Origin: JANQIO01 sp965601975
GTDB taxonomy: Bacteria > Pseudomonadota > Gammaproteobacteria > Pseudomonadales > Halieaceae
Reading direction: 5' to 3'
Assembly: GCA_965601975.1 (NCBI GenBank)
Contig: OZ271856.1
Span: 2,976,001 to 3,040,000 of the forward strand
Length of the DNA: 64,000 nucleotides
In this document: positions 27,420 to 36,625 of the stretch, piece after piece
Numbering within the stretch: position 1 is the stretch's first letter
Layout of the letters: the number at the start of each line of letters is the position of its first letter
Notes under the pieces: model-generated
Database searches by the model: none
What the model was told of the DNA's origin: nothing
Seen by the model: the letters and a program-made list of their open reading frames with translations, nothing else
Translations under genes and position numbers: made by a program

Positions 27420-29203
27420 AGCTGGCCCGCCTTGGTGACATTGTAGAGGAACTTCTGCATATCCCAGGCCTGGGTCGGGCAGCGCTCAGCGCAGAGGCCG
27501 CAGTGCAGGCAGACGTCCTCATCCTTGACCATGATGCGCTCGGTCTTGAGCCCGTGCGCCACGTACAGGTCCTGGGCCAGGTTGTTGGCGGGCGCCGACA
27601 GGCGGCCGCGCAGTTCCTGTTCCTCGGTAGCGTGGCCGGTGAAGGTGATGCAGTCGGTGGGACAGATATCCACGCAGGCATCGCACTCGATACACTTGGG
27701 CGCCTCGAACACGGTCTGCACGTCGCAGTTGAGACAGCGCTGCGCTTCCAGGAAGCCGGTGTCCGGGTCGAAGCCCAGTTCGACCTCTACGAGCCGGTCC
27801 GCCAGCGATTTCGTCTTTTCTTCCAGCGGCACCGCGTAGCGAACATCGCTTTCCACGGCGTTGTCGTAGGTCCATTCGTGCACGCCCATCTTCTGGCTGA
27901 CCAGGTTGGTGCCCGGCGCCAGCCGGTTGGCCGGGTCTTCACCGCGGCAGAACTTGTCGATGGACACCGCCGCCTGGTGACCGTGGGCCACGGCGGTGAT
28001 GATGTTCTCGGGGCCCATGGCCGCGTCGCCGCCGGTGAACACTTTCGGGTGGGTGGTAGCGAAGGTCTCCTTGTCGACCACCAGCATGTCCCACTCGTCG
28101 AAGGCGATGCCCACGTCGCGCTCGATCCAGGGGAAGCTGTTCTCCTGGCCGATCGCCATCAGCACCTCGTCGCACTCCATGAACACCAGGTCTTCGCCGG
28201 TGGGCACGAGTTCGCGCCGACCGTCCTCGTGGTAGACCGCCTCCACCTTCTCGAACTTCACGCCCTTGAACTCGCCGTTCTCCATGACGAATTCCTTGGG
28301 CACATGGTTGTCGTAGATGGGAATGTCCTCGCGCATGGCATCTTCTTTTTCCCAGGGCGAGGCCTTCATGTCGGCGAAGGGGCTGCGCACCACCACCCGC
28401 ACATCTTCACCGCCAAGCCGGCGCGCCGTGCGGCAGCAGTCCATGGCGGTGTTGCCGCCGCCCAGCACCAGCACCCGCTTGCCGATCTTGTCGTTGTGTT
28501 CGAAGGCGACGCTGGCCAGCCAGTCGATGCCGATATGGATGTAGTCATCGGCTTCCTGCCGTCCCGGCAGCTTCGCCAGGTCCTTGCCCCGGGGGGCGCC
28601 GGTGCCGATAAAGATGGCGTCGTAGTCCTTCGCCAGAACGTCCTTCATGCTGTCGACGAAATGATTGAAGGTGGTCACGACCCCCATATCGAGGATGTAG
28701 TTCACCTCCTGGCGCAACACCTCGATGGGCAGGCGGAAGGCGGGGATCTGGCTCAACATCATGCCGCCGCCCTCTTTCTGCTCATCGTAGAGGTGCAATT
28801 CGTAGCCCAGCGGCGCGAGGTCCCGCGCCACCGTCAGCGAGGCGGGGCCGCCTCCGATCAGCGCGATTTTCCTGCCGTTTTTCGCCGCCGGGATTTCCGG
28901 CATGCGACTGGCGATATCGTCGTCGTCCTTGTGATCGGCGCAGACACGTTTCAGGCGGCAGATCGCCACCGGCTCGGTCTCGACCCGGCCACGCCGACAG
29001 GCGGGCTCACAGGGTCGGTCACAGGTGCGCCCCAGGACGCCGGGAAACACGTTGGATTCCCAGTTGATCATGTAGGCGTCGCTGTGGCGACCCGCGGCGA
29101 TAAGACGAATGTATTCGGGAACCGGCGTATGCGCCGGGCAGGCGTACTGGCAATCCACGACCTTGTGGAAGTACTCGGGATTGCCGATATCAGTTGGCTT
29201 CAC
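27416..29203 (-). CDS. korC: NAD(P)-dependent FAD/iron-sulfur electron-transfer subunit (GltD-like, KorC type)
   Basis: Flavoprotein of 595 residues related to the glutamate synthase small subunit. It has N-terminal cluster cysteines (CQYACPAHTP, CDRPCEPACRRG), an FAD motif GGGPASLTVARDL, an NADPH motif GGGNTAMDCCRTARRLG, and a C-terminal two-cluster ferredoxin domain (CIECDACVDICPTDC, CLHCGLCAERCPT). With korAB it probably passes electrons to NADP, as in the 2-oxoglutarate:NADP oxidoreductase described in Azoarcus and Thauera. A GTG start follows GAGAGG. The korC symbol rests on that analogy. Confidence 0.8.
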   Translation of the reverse strand: MKPTDIGNPEYFHKVVDCQYACPAHTPVPEYIRLIAAGRHSDAYMINWESNVFPGVLGRTCDRPCEPACRRGRVETEPVAICRLKRVCADHKDDDDIASRMPEIPAAKNGRKIALIGGGPASLTVARDLAPLGYELHLYDEQKEGGGMMLSQIPAFRLPIEVLRQEVNYILDMGVVTTFNHFVDSMKDVLAKDYDAIFIGTGAPRGKDLAKLPGRQEADDYIHIGIDWLASVAFEHNDKIGKRVLVLGGGNTAMDCCRTARRLGGEDVRVVVRSPFADMKASPWEKEDAMREDIPIYDNHVPKEFVMENGEFKGVKFEKVEAVYHEDGRRELVPTGEDLVFMECDEVLMAIGQENSFPWIERDVGIAFDEWDMLVVDKETFATTHPKVFTGGDAAMGPENIITAVAHGHQAAVSIDKFCRGEDPANRLAPGTNLVSQKMGVHEWTYDNAVESDVRYAVPLEEKTKSLADRLVEVELGFDPDTGFLEAQRCLNCDVQTVFEAPKCIECDACVDICPTDCITFTGHATEEQELRGRLSAPANNLAQDLYVAHGLKTERIMVKDEDVCLHCGLCAERCPTQAWDMQKFLYNVTKAGQL

Positions 29204-29313
29204 GGACCCAACCCCTCTCTATCGGTTCTTCTTATTCTGTTTTAATTCAACAGCTTAATAATGGCACAGCCGCAGAATTTTGCACTCAGTTCAGGCTTTG
29301 ACCCGGTTGCGGT

Positions 29314-29910
29314 TCAAAAGATCCACCACCCGTCGTCCTTCAGGTCCTCCTCGCAGCTCTTCAGCTGGCTGGTGTAGCGCGCGCTGTTGCGCGAGACCTT
29401 CTTTGCCACGTCCTTCAGCCACTGCTTGTTGCGGAAACTGCGCCGCTCGAACCCCCCGTGACCCTCGTGGTAAGCCAGGTACAGGTGGTAGGGATCGTCT
29501 TTCCGGATGCCGTTGCGACGGTAGCTCTGGTGGTTGTACCAGCCGATGAAATCGATGGAATCGTGGAACTTGTCGCGGTCGGCCCCGTAGTTGCCCGCGT
29601 CGCGTATATAGACCTCCCAGGTTTCTGTCAGTGCCTGGGTGTAGCCGTAGGAGTTGGAGGGCCGCGGCCCCGGAATCACCCACAGGATCTTCTTGCGCGG
29701 CGGCTTGGCCTTGGCCTGGAAGCGGGACTCCTGATGCATGATCGCCATCATCACCGGGATGGGGCTGCCCCAGCGCTTGTAGGAATCCTCGGCGTCGTCG
29801 TACCAGCCTTTCTTCTCGCGAAATATTGAACAAATGTTGTTCACGTCGCTCGGCGGGGTCGTGGTGCAGCCCGCCAGCAGGATCAGCAGCAGCGCGAGCA
29901 GCCCGCGCAT
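29314..29910 (-). CDS. Lytic transglycosylase-like (SLT domain) lipoprotein
   Basis: Predicted lipoprotein of 198 residues: signal peptide MRGLLALLLILLAGC with the lipid-modified cysteine at residue 15. The mature part looks like a soluble lytic transglycosylase domain, with the probable catalytic glutamate in MHQESRFQ and the SNSYGYTQAL segment that corresponds to the usual SxxGLMQ loop. It would cleave peptidoglycan in the periplasm. The ATG overlaps the ligA stop by one base, so it is coupled to ligA and the division genes zipA and smc upstream. Confidence 0.82.
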   Translation of the reverse strand: MRGLLALLLILLAGCTTTPPSDVNNICSIFREKKGWYDDAEDSYKRWGSPIPVMMAIMHQESRFQAKAKPPRKKILWVIPGPRPSNSYGYTQALTETWEVYIRDAGNYGADRDKFHDSIDFIGWYNHQSYRRNGIRKDDPYHLYLAYHEGHGGFERRSFRNKQWLKDVAKKVSRNSARYTSQLKSCEEDLKDDGWWIF

Positions 29911-31943
29911 CAGGTCTCGACCCCGTGGTCGGCCAGCAGTTTCAGGAACGCCGCCTCGTCGATCACCTCCACGCCGAGGTCCTGGGCTTTCGTGAGCTTG
30001 GAGCCGGCGCCGGGGCCGGCGACCACACAGGAGGTCTTCTTCGACACGCTGCCGGCCACCTTGGCGCCGAGCTGCTGCAGTACCGCCTTGGCCTCGTCGC
30101 GGGTCATGGCATCGAGGGTGCCGGTGACCACCCAGGTCTGGCCGTCGAGAGGCTGTTCGCCGGGCTCGGGCGGCGTCACTTCTTCCCAGGTCACGCCGGC
30201 GTCGACCAGGGCGCTGATCACTTCGCGGTTGCGCTCGGTCGCCAGGAACTGGTGAATGTGCTCCGCCACGATCGGGCCGACGTCGTCCACTTCTTCCAGC
30301 GCCTCGAGGTCCGCGTCGATAATCGCCTCGAGCTTGCCGAAGTGATTGGCGAGATTCAGCGCCGTGGCTTCGCCAACCTCGCGGATCCCGAGGGCAAAGA
30401 TAAAACGCTGCAGGGTGGTCGCCTTGCTCTTGTCCAGGGCCGCTACCAGGTTCTCGGCAGACTTCTGGCCCATGCGCTCGAGCTCCGCGAGCTGTTCCGC
30501 GCTGAGCCCGTACAGGTCCGCCGCGGTGTGCACCAGCCCCTCGTCCACCAGCTGCTCCACCAGCTTGTCGCCGAGACCGTCGACATCCATGGCGCGGCGG
30601 GAAGCGAAATGCTTCAGGGATTCCTTGCGCTGGGCTTCACAGACCAGGCCGCCCGAGCAGCGGATCACGACCTCGCCTTCACTCTGCTCCAGCGGTGAGT
30701 CACAGACCGGACAGGTCTCGGGAAAACGAATCTCCGCGGCGTCCTTGGGGCGTTCGGAAAGAATCACAGACACCACCTGGGGAATCACATCGCCGGCACG
30801 GCGCACGATCACGGTATCGCCCTTCATCACACCGAGCCGCTCGATTTCATCGCGGTTGTGCAGGGTCGCGTTGCTCACGGTCACACCGCCGACGAATACC
30901 GGGTCCAGCCGCGCCACCGGCGTGACCGCACCGGTGCGTCCCACCTGGAACTCCACGTCCAGCAGGCGCGTGCTCTCCTCCTGGGCCGGAAACTTGCGGG
31001 CGATGGCCCAGCGTGGCGCACGGGAGACAAAACCGAGTTCCTCCTGCAGCGCCAGGTCGTTGACCTTGAACACGATGCCGTCGATGTCATAGGCAAGGCC
31101 GTCGCGCTTGCCCGCCATCTGCTCGTAGTAGTCGTGGCAGGCCGCGATGCCCACGGCGGTAGCCGACTCGGCGTTGATGCGCATGCCCCACTGCTGGAGC
31201 TGCTCCAGTATCTCGGAGTGACGCCCCGGGAGTTCTCCGCCCTCCACCAGGCCCACGCTGTAGCAGCCAATCTCGAGCGGGCGCTCGGCGGCGATTCGGG
31301 GGTCGAGCTGCCGCAGGGTACCGGCGGCGGCGTTGCGCGGGTTTACAAAAACCTTGCCGTCCGTCTCCCGGGCCTGTTCGTTCATGGCCTCGAAGCCATC
31401 GCGAGGCAGGTAGACCTCGCCGCGCACTTCCAGCACGGCCGGGTAGCCTTTGCCCCGCAGCTTCAGCGGGATCGACTGCACGGTGCGAATATTGTGGGTG
31501 ATGTCCTCGCCGGTGCGGCCGTCGCCGCGGGTTGCGCCCCGCTCCAGCACACCGTCCCGATAGAGCAGGCTCACGGCAATGCCGTCGAGCTTGGGCTCGC
31601 AGGCGTACTCGATCGGGTCCTCGCGGTCGAGCCGGGACATGACGCGCCGCTCGAAGTCTTCCATCTCCTCGGCAGAGAAGGCGTTGTCCAGGGACAGCAT
31701 GGGCAGCTCGTGCTGCACCTGGGTGAACTCGGTCAGCGGCTCGGCACCGACGCGCTGGGAAGGGGAATCCTCGGTGAGCAGCTCCGGATGTTCGGTTTCC
31801 AGTTCCTGCAAACGCCGCATGAGGCGGTCATAGGTGGCGTCGGGAACGCTGGGTTCGTCCAGCACGTAGTAGCGGTAGTTGTGCTCCCTGAGCTCGGTGC
31901 GCAGGGCGTCTATTTCATCGGCGGCTGCCGACGGCTTGGCCAC
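29910..31943 (-). CDS. ligA: NAD-dependent DNA ligase
   Basis: Seals nicks in replication and repair using NAD. The 677 residues include the N-terminal Ia domain (HNYRYYVLDEPSVPDA), the adenylated lysine K118 in CEPKLDGIAVS, the OB fold, a four-cysteine zinc finger (CPVCDSPLEQ and CSGGLVC), helix-hairpin-helix repeats and a C-terminal BRCT domain. It follows zipA after 6 bases. Confidence 0.98.
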   Translation of the reverse strand: MAKPSAAADEIDALRTELREHNYRYYVLDEPSVPDATYDRLMRRLQELETEHPELLTEDSPSQRVGAEPLTEFTQVQHELPMLSLDNAFSAEEMEDFERRVMSRLDREDPIEYACEPKLDGIAVSLLYRDGVLERGATRGDGRTGEDITHNIRTVQSIPLKLRGKGYPAVLEVRGEVYLPRDGFEAMNEQARETDGKVFVNPRNAAAGTLRQLDPRIAAERPLEIGCYSVGLVEGGELPGRHSEILEQLQQWGMRINAESATAVGIAACHDYYEQMAGKRDGLAYDIDGIVFKVNDLALQEELGFVSRAPRWAIARKFPAQEESTRLLDVEFQVGRTGAVTPVARLDPVFVGGVTVSNATLHNRDEIERLGVMKGDTVIVRRAGDVIPQVVSVILSERPKDAAEIRFPETCPVCDSPLEQSEGEVVIRCSGGLVCEAQRKESLKHFASRRAMDVDGLGDKLVEQLVDEGLVHTAADLYGLSAEQLAELERMGQKSAENLVAALDKSKATTLQRFIFALGIREVGEATALNLANHFGKLEAIIDADLEALEEVDDVGPIVAEHIHQFLATERNREVISALVDAGVTWEEVTPPEPGEQPLDGQTWVVTGTLDAMTRDEAKAVLQQLGAKVAGSVSKKTSCVVAGPGAGSKLTKAQDLGVEVIDEAAFLKLLADHGVET

Positions 31944-31949
31944 TGCGGA

Positions 31950-32849
31950 TCAGCGCCCGGCCTGGGCGAGCAGCTTGCGCTCGAGATCGCGGATGCGTTG
32001 GCGCAGGTGCTCCAGGGTCTGGGGGGTGGTGGCACTGCGGCTCTCGTCCAGCACATCGCCGCCGAGGTTTTCCGCCACGCCGCGGGCCGTCTCCAGCATC
32101 AGCTCGAAGGCGCCCATCATGTCGCTTGGACCGGGCAGGGTCACAAAGAAGATCAGCCCGGTGGTGGAGAAGTCCGACATCTTGTCGATGTCGAACACAC
32201 CCGGCTGCAGCATGTTGGCGACGCTGAACTGAATGTTTCCGCGTCCCGCCGATTCCTCATGGCGGTGGAAGAAATCCATCTCGCCGAAGCGCAGGTTATA
32301 GGCCAGCAGCACCTGCAGGATGTCTTCGCCCTGGAAGCCCGCCTCGTCGCGGGAGACCACGTGCAGCATGATGACTTCCTGGGGCGCATCCTCGCCGGTA
32401 GCCGCGGCGGGCGACGCGTCCTCGTCGGCGGAAATGCCGTCGAGCAGGTCGAGGTTTTCCCCAGGGGAATCGCGGTCGGCGCGCATGGCGGGCGCGGGCG
32501 TATCGAACAGCGGATCCGGCTCGGGCTCAGCCTCCGGCGCCGCATCGACCCGCTCGGTCAGCAGGGGTGGTTCGGCAGAGACATTCACCGGCGGCGGTTC
32601 GGAGGGGGTCTCGTCAGATTCGTCGCTAGCCTCGGCGCTTGCGCCGTCATCATCGCGGGACGCCACCCGGGCGCCCCCATTGGGCAGTTCGCGATTCATC
32701 GACACATCGTCGTCGGGGCCGTCGGGGACCTTGGCCAGCGACATGCGGATGCGATTGGGATCGCGCATTCGCCGGTAACCATCCAACAGTACCGCGATGA
32801 TCAGCAGTACCCCGATGATGATCATCCAGTCGCGCACGCTAATATCCAT
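31950..32849 (-). CDS. zipA: Cell division protein ZipA
   Basis: Anchors FtsZ to the inner membrane. The 299 residues have an N-terminal membrane helix (residues 8-22), a basic stretch, an acidic/proline-rich linker to about residue 155 and the C-terminal FtsZ-binding domain (VIMLHVVSRDEAGFQGEDI, MLETARGVAENLGGDVLDE). Order smc-zipA-ligA is typical of gammaproteobacteria and supports the call. Confidence 0.95.
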   Translation of the reverse strand: MDISVRDWMIIIGVLLIIAVLLDGYRRMRDPNRIRMSLAKVPDGPDDDVSMNRELPNGGARVASRDDDGASAEASDESDETPSEPPPVNVSAEPPLLTERVDAAPEAEPEPDPLFDTPAPAMRADRDSPGENLDLLDGISADEDASPAAATGEDAPQEVIMLHVVSRDEAGFQGEDILQVLLAYNLRFGEMDFFHRHEESAGRGNIQFSVANMLQPGVFDIDKMSDFSTTGLIFFVTLPGPSDMMGAFELMLETARGVAENLGGDVLDESRSATTPQTLEHLRQRIRDLERKLLAQAGR

Positions 32850-32909
32850 GACCCGCCGCTAATCCGTCCGTCGTTGTCTTCGCTTGTTGTTCGCTACGCC
32901 TCCGAGGGC

Positions 32910-35900
32910 TTACACCGCCGCCAGCTCGGCCGCTGCATCCACATCCACCGTCACCAGGCGCGATACGCCGGGCTCCTGCATGGTGACGCCCATCAGGTGG
33001 TCCGCCATTTCCATGGTGATCTTGTTGTGGGTGATGAAGATGAACTGCACCTGCTCGGACATCTCCGCCACCATGCGCGCGTAGCGGCCGGTGTTGGCGT
33101 CATCCAGCGGTGCATCCACCTCGTCCAGCATACAGAACGGGGCCGGGTTGAGGCGGAAAATCGAGAACACCAGGGCAATCGCCGTCAGCGCTTTTTCGCC
33201 ACCGGACAGCAGGTGGATGGTGGCGTTCTTCTTGCCCGGCGGGCGCGCCATGATGGTGATGCCGGTATCGAGCAGGTCCTCGCCGGTCATCTCCAGGTAG
33301 GCCGAGCCACCGCCGAACACCCGCGGGAACAGCTCCTTGAGGCTGTTGTTGACCTGGTCGAAGGTCTCGCGGAAGCGGTTGCGGGTTTCCTTGTCGATCT
33401 TGCGGATGGCGGACTCCAGGGTCTGCAGGGCCTGCTCCAGGTCCTCGTTCTGGGCATCCAGGTAGTTCTTGCGCTCGGACTGCTGGGCGAACTCGTCAAT
33501 GGCCGCCAGGTTGATGGGGCCGAGCCGGGCAATGCGGTTGCCCACTTTTTCCAGCCGGCGCTGCCACTCGCCCTCTTCCGCTTCCTCGGGCAGGCTTTCC
33601 AGCACGGCTTCAAGCTGGTGGTCGCTCTCCCGGAGGGCGTTCTCCAGGGTTTCGCGCTGTACCTGCAGGGTCTGGTTCTCCAGCTTTTTCTGCTCCAGCT
33701 GGCCGCGCACCTGGTTGGCCCGGTGCTCGATTTCCGCCCGGCGGGTTTCCGCATCGCGCAATTCGCCGTCGATGCTGGCAACCTTGTCGCGGGCCTCGCC
33801 CAGCTCCGACTCCACCCCGAGGCGCTGCTCGAGCTGGGTTTCCAGTTCCTGCCGCAGGCCGTCCATGGGCTCGTCGTTACTGGCAATGCTCTCTTCCAGG
33901 CTCTGCTTGCGCTCCACCAGCTGCTTGACCTGCACGGTGGTGCGCTCGATGGACTGGGTCATGGAAGTCAGCTGGGCCTGCAGTGACTGGTGCTGCATGG
34001 CGGTCTGGTGGGCCGCGTCCTTGTCGTGACGCGCCGCCTGCCTGGCCTGGTCGAGCCGGGTGCGGGTGTCGTCACGCTGGGACAGCAGCTCCTCGCGGCG
34101 CCTGGAATCCTGCTCCATGGTCTCGATGGCCGACGCCAGCAGCTGGCGCGCCTCCGCCATGTTGTCCTGCTCGGACTGGAACTGGGCGCGGGATTCGTCG
34201 ATCTCGCGGTTGATATTGTCGCGGCGCTTGCTGATCTGTTCGATCTTGGCCTGCTCGGCGGACAGCTTCGCCGACAGGTCCGCATGTTCGCGGCTGACGG
34301 ACTGCAGTTCACCCTGGGATTCGTGGCGCTGCTGATCGAGCTGCTTGAGCTCCGCATCGACCTGTTGCAGCGACGCCTGCAGCTCGGCACAGCGGGTTTC
34401 ACCCGCGGCGATGTCACGCTCCAGCTGTTCCAGCTCCTGCTGGCGGGCGATGACACCCGCCTCTTCCTCGGCGGGGTTGGATACCCGCAGCCAGTCGGGA
34501 CCGATCCAGAGTCCGTCACGGGTGATAAGACTCTGATGTCCAGCCAGCTGCCCCCGGCGCGCCAGTGCGTCCGCAAGGCTGTCGGCCAGCAGCACACAGC
34601 CGAGTTGCCCTGAAAGATGTCCGGCACCGGAGACTTTGGAGGCCAGGCTATCGGGATTTGCGGCCGGGTGACCGGCCCGATCCAGCAGCATCACACTGCC
34701 GCGAGGCGTCGAAGCCAGCGCCTCTGCGTAGGCGTCGATACGGTCAACGCACACGGCCCGCAGGCTGTCCCCCAGGACAGTTTCCACGGCGCGCTGCCAG
34801 TCAGGTTCCACCTGGATCTGCTGCAGCAGGCGGGGGCGGTCCGTCAGCTGTTGCTCCCCGAGCCAGGCCTCAACGGCCTCGCCCGCACCGGCGGCGGCCT
34901 GCTGCAGGGCATCCAGCGAGGCAAAACGGCCGCGCTGGCCCTGCAGGTTGCCCCGGGCCTGGTCCAGTTCCTCAGACAGCCGGTTGCGGCGGTCGCGGGC
35001 GCCGTTGACCTGGGCCAGCAATTCCTCGCCGCGCTTCTGGGCGGCGGCCATGGCCAGCTCGCGCTCGGCAATCTGCTCGCCGAGTTGCTCGCAGATCTCG
35101 TCGGCGGGGCCGGCACTGAGGCCGGACTTCTCTTCTTCCAGGGCAGCAATGCGCTGCTGGATGCGGGTCAGGGCCTGTTCCAGGTGCTGGATGCGGGACT
35201 GCTGCACTTCCGCCTGCTGGCGGGGCTCGGCGGCAGCGTGGTTGAACTCGTCCCAGGCGTGTTGCCAGGCCTGCATCTGCTCCTCCGCGTCCAACAGCGC
35301 CTGGGCGGATTTCTGTTCGGCGGCCTGCAGCAGTTCCAGCTCCGGCGATACCGCCGCCAGCTCTTCCTGCCACTGGGCCTGCTTGTTGCGATCTTCCTCG
35401 AGGTGGCGCTCGGCCTGCTCGAAGCTGGCCAGGGTCTGCTCCAGGTCTTCCGTCAGCTGGCGGGAGCGCTCCTGCTGGTGCTTGATGGTCTGCTCGATGC
35501 GAGCCACCTCGGAGCCGATGCTGTAATAGCGCGCCTGCACCTCGTTGAAGCTGTCGGTCGCCTCCGTGTGGTTGACCCGCAGCTCCTCGATATTGGCGTC
35601 GACCTGGCGGTGCTCGGCGATGACCGATTCCAGCTTGATGTCGAGTTCGCCGATGTCGTGCTTCGAGGCAGCCATGCGCTGGTCGAGACCGCGCCATTGC
35701 ACCGCCTGCAGCTGCGCCTTGAGCTCGCGCTCCTCGGCCTTGAATTCGCCGTACTTTTCGGCTGCCTGGGCCTGCCTATGCAGGTGCTGCAGCTGGCGCT
35801 CCAGTTCGTCGCGCAGGTCGGTAAGGCGCTCGAGGTTTTCCAGCGTCCGCCGCATGCGGCTCTCGGTTTCCTTGCGCCGCTCCTTGTACTTGGAGATGCC

Positions 35901-36404
35901 CGCCGCTTCCTCGATGAAAACGCGCAGTTCCTCGGGCTTGGATTCGATCAGGCGGGAAATCATTCCCTGCTCGATAATCGCGTAGCTGCGCGGGCCAAGG
36001 CCCGTGCCCAGGAACAGGTCGGTGATATCACGGCGGCGGCACTTGGCGCCGTTCATGAAATACTCGCTCTGGCCCTCGCGGGTCACCTGGCGACGAACCG
36101 AGATCTCGGCGTAGCTGGCGTACTCGCCGCCGATCTTGCCCTCGTGATTGTCGAACAGCAGCTCGATGGACGCCTGGCCCACGGGCTGGCGATTGACCGA
36201 GCCGTTGAAGATCACATCGGACATGTGCTCGCCGCGCAGGTTCTTGGCGGAGCTCTCCCCCATGACCCAGCGCACGGCGTCAATGACATTGGATTTGCCG
36301 CAGCCGTTGGGGCCGACCACCGCGCACATATTGCTGGGAAACTGGACATGTGTCGGATCCACGAAGGATTTGAAGCCCGACAGCTTGATAGACTTTAATC
36401 GCAT
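32910..36404 (-). CDS. smc: Chromosome segregation ATPase SMC
   Basis: Condensin-type ATPase of 1164 residues. N-terminal Walker A is VGPNGCGKSNVIDAV; two long coiled coils (about 170-500 and 660-1010) flank a hinge near residues 505-650; the C-terminal head has the signature LSGGEKALTAIALVFS and Walker B CMLDEVDAPLDD. No ScpAB genes are in the window. A 221-base gap with two inverted repeats precedes it and should hold its promoter. Confidence 0.97.
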   Translation of the reverse strand: MRLKSIKLSGFKSFVDPTHVQFPSNMCAVVGPNGCGKSNVIDAVRWVMGESSAKNLRGEHMSDVIFNGSVNRQPVGQASIELLFDNHEGKIGGEYASYAEISVRRQVTREGQSEYFMNGAKCRRRDITDLFLGTGLGPRSYAIIEQGMISRLIESKPEELRVFIEEAAGISKYKERRKETESRMRRTLENLERLTDLRDELERQLQHLHRQAQAAEKYGEFKAEERELKAQLQAVQWRGLDQRMAASKHDIGELDIKLESVIAEHRQVDANIEELRVNHTEATDSFNEVQARYYSIGSEVARIEQTIKHQQERSRQLTEDLEQTLASFEQAERHLEEDRNKQAQWQEELAAVSPELELLQAAEQKSAQALLDAEEQMQAWQHAWDEFNHAAAEPRQQAEVQQSRIQHLEQALTRIQQRIAALEEEKSGLSAGPADEICEQLGEQIAERELAMAAAQKRGEELLAQVNGARDRRNRLSEELDQARGNLQGQRGRFASLDALQQAAAGAGEAVEAWLGEQQLTDRPRLLQQIQVEPDWQRAVETVLGDSLRAVCVDRIDAYAEALASTPRGSVMLLDRAGHPAANPDSLASKVSGAGHLSGQLGCVLLADSLADALARRGQLAGHQSLITRDGLWIGPDWLRVSNPAEEEAGVIARQQELEQLERDIAAGETRCAELQASLQQVDAELKQLDQQRHESQGELQSVSREHADLSAKLSAEQAKIEQISKRRDNINREIDESRAQFQSEQDNMAEARQLLASAIETMEQDSRRREELLSQRDDTRTRLDQARQAARHDKDAAHQTAMQHQSLQAQLTSMTQSIERTTVQVKQLVERKQSLEESIASNDEPMDGLRQELETQLEQRLGVESELGEARDKVASIDGELRDAETRRAEIEHRANQVRGQLEQKKLENQTLQVQRETLENALRESDHQLEAVLESLPEEAEEGEWQRRLEKVGNRIARLGPINLAAIDEFAQQSERKNYLDAQNEDLEQALQTLESAIRKIDKETRNRFRETFDQVNNSLKELFPRVFGGGSAYLEMTGEDLLDTGITIMARPPGKKNATIHLLSGGEKALTAIALVFSIFRLNPAPFCMLDEVDAPLDDANTGRYARMVAEMSEQVQFIFITHNKITMEMADHLMGVTMQEPGVSRLVTVDVDAAAELAAV

Positions 36405-36465
36405 ACGGCCTTAAGAAAGCCTCGTATCTCTTTGTATTTACTTATTTTTTCTGTTTCACTTTCTA

Positions 36466-36498
36466 GCTGAAAACCTGAGCTGGGAGGTTGTTTTCAGC
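36466..36498 (-). other. Long hairpin in the smc leader
   Basis: GCTGAAAAC (36466) pairs with GTTTTCAGC (36490), and the inner ACCT/AGGT extends the stem to about 12 pairs with one bulge. It lies about 60-95 bases before the smc start and has no T-run behind it on either strand. It may affect smc translation or message stability. Confidence 0.4.
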
Positions 36499-36603
36499 CC
36501 CCCGGACAGCCCCGACCTGCCCGAGGTACCCACTAGATAGTGGGGCTAGTGTAACGCTAGAACACAAGACTTGGGAGTATCAGGGGCAAATATTTTGCGA
36601 TTT

Positions 36604-36625
36604 TTTGGCCGTGATCACAGCCAAA
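36604..36625. other. 22-bp near-perfect palindrome behind ccmI
   Basis: TTTGGC-GTGATCAC-GCCAAA symmetry with a single mismatched pair, centred on GATC, abuts the ccmI stop. No T-run follows on the minus strand, so it is not a classical terminator. It might be an operator for the smc-zipA-ligA transcript or a 3' stem of the ccm message. The gap also contains a 7-bp stem CCCACTA/TAGTGGG at 36529-36544. Confidence 0.35.

Noticed and set aside
29297..29319. Terminator at the end of the transglycosylase gene
   Set aside because: An imperfect 8-bp stem overlaps the stop, but no T-run follows on the minus strand.
30858..33986. A 1042-codon open frame on the plus strand across ligA, zipA and smc
   Set aside because: It is antisense to three well-conserved genes; its protein is rich in His, Gly and Leu with no domain. 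High-GC genes commonly leave such frames open.
34617..36398. Plus-strand open frame of 593 codons opposite smc
   Set aside because: Low-complexity translation antisense to the SMC head and coiled coil; no start signal or family.
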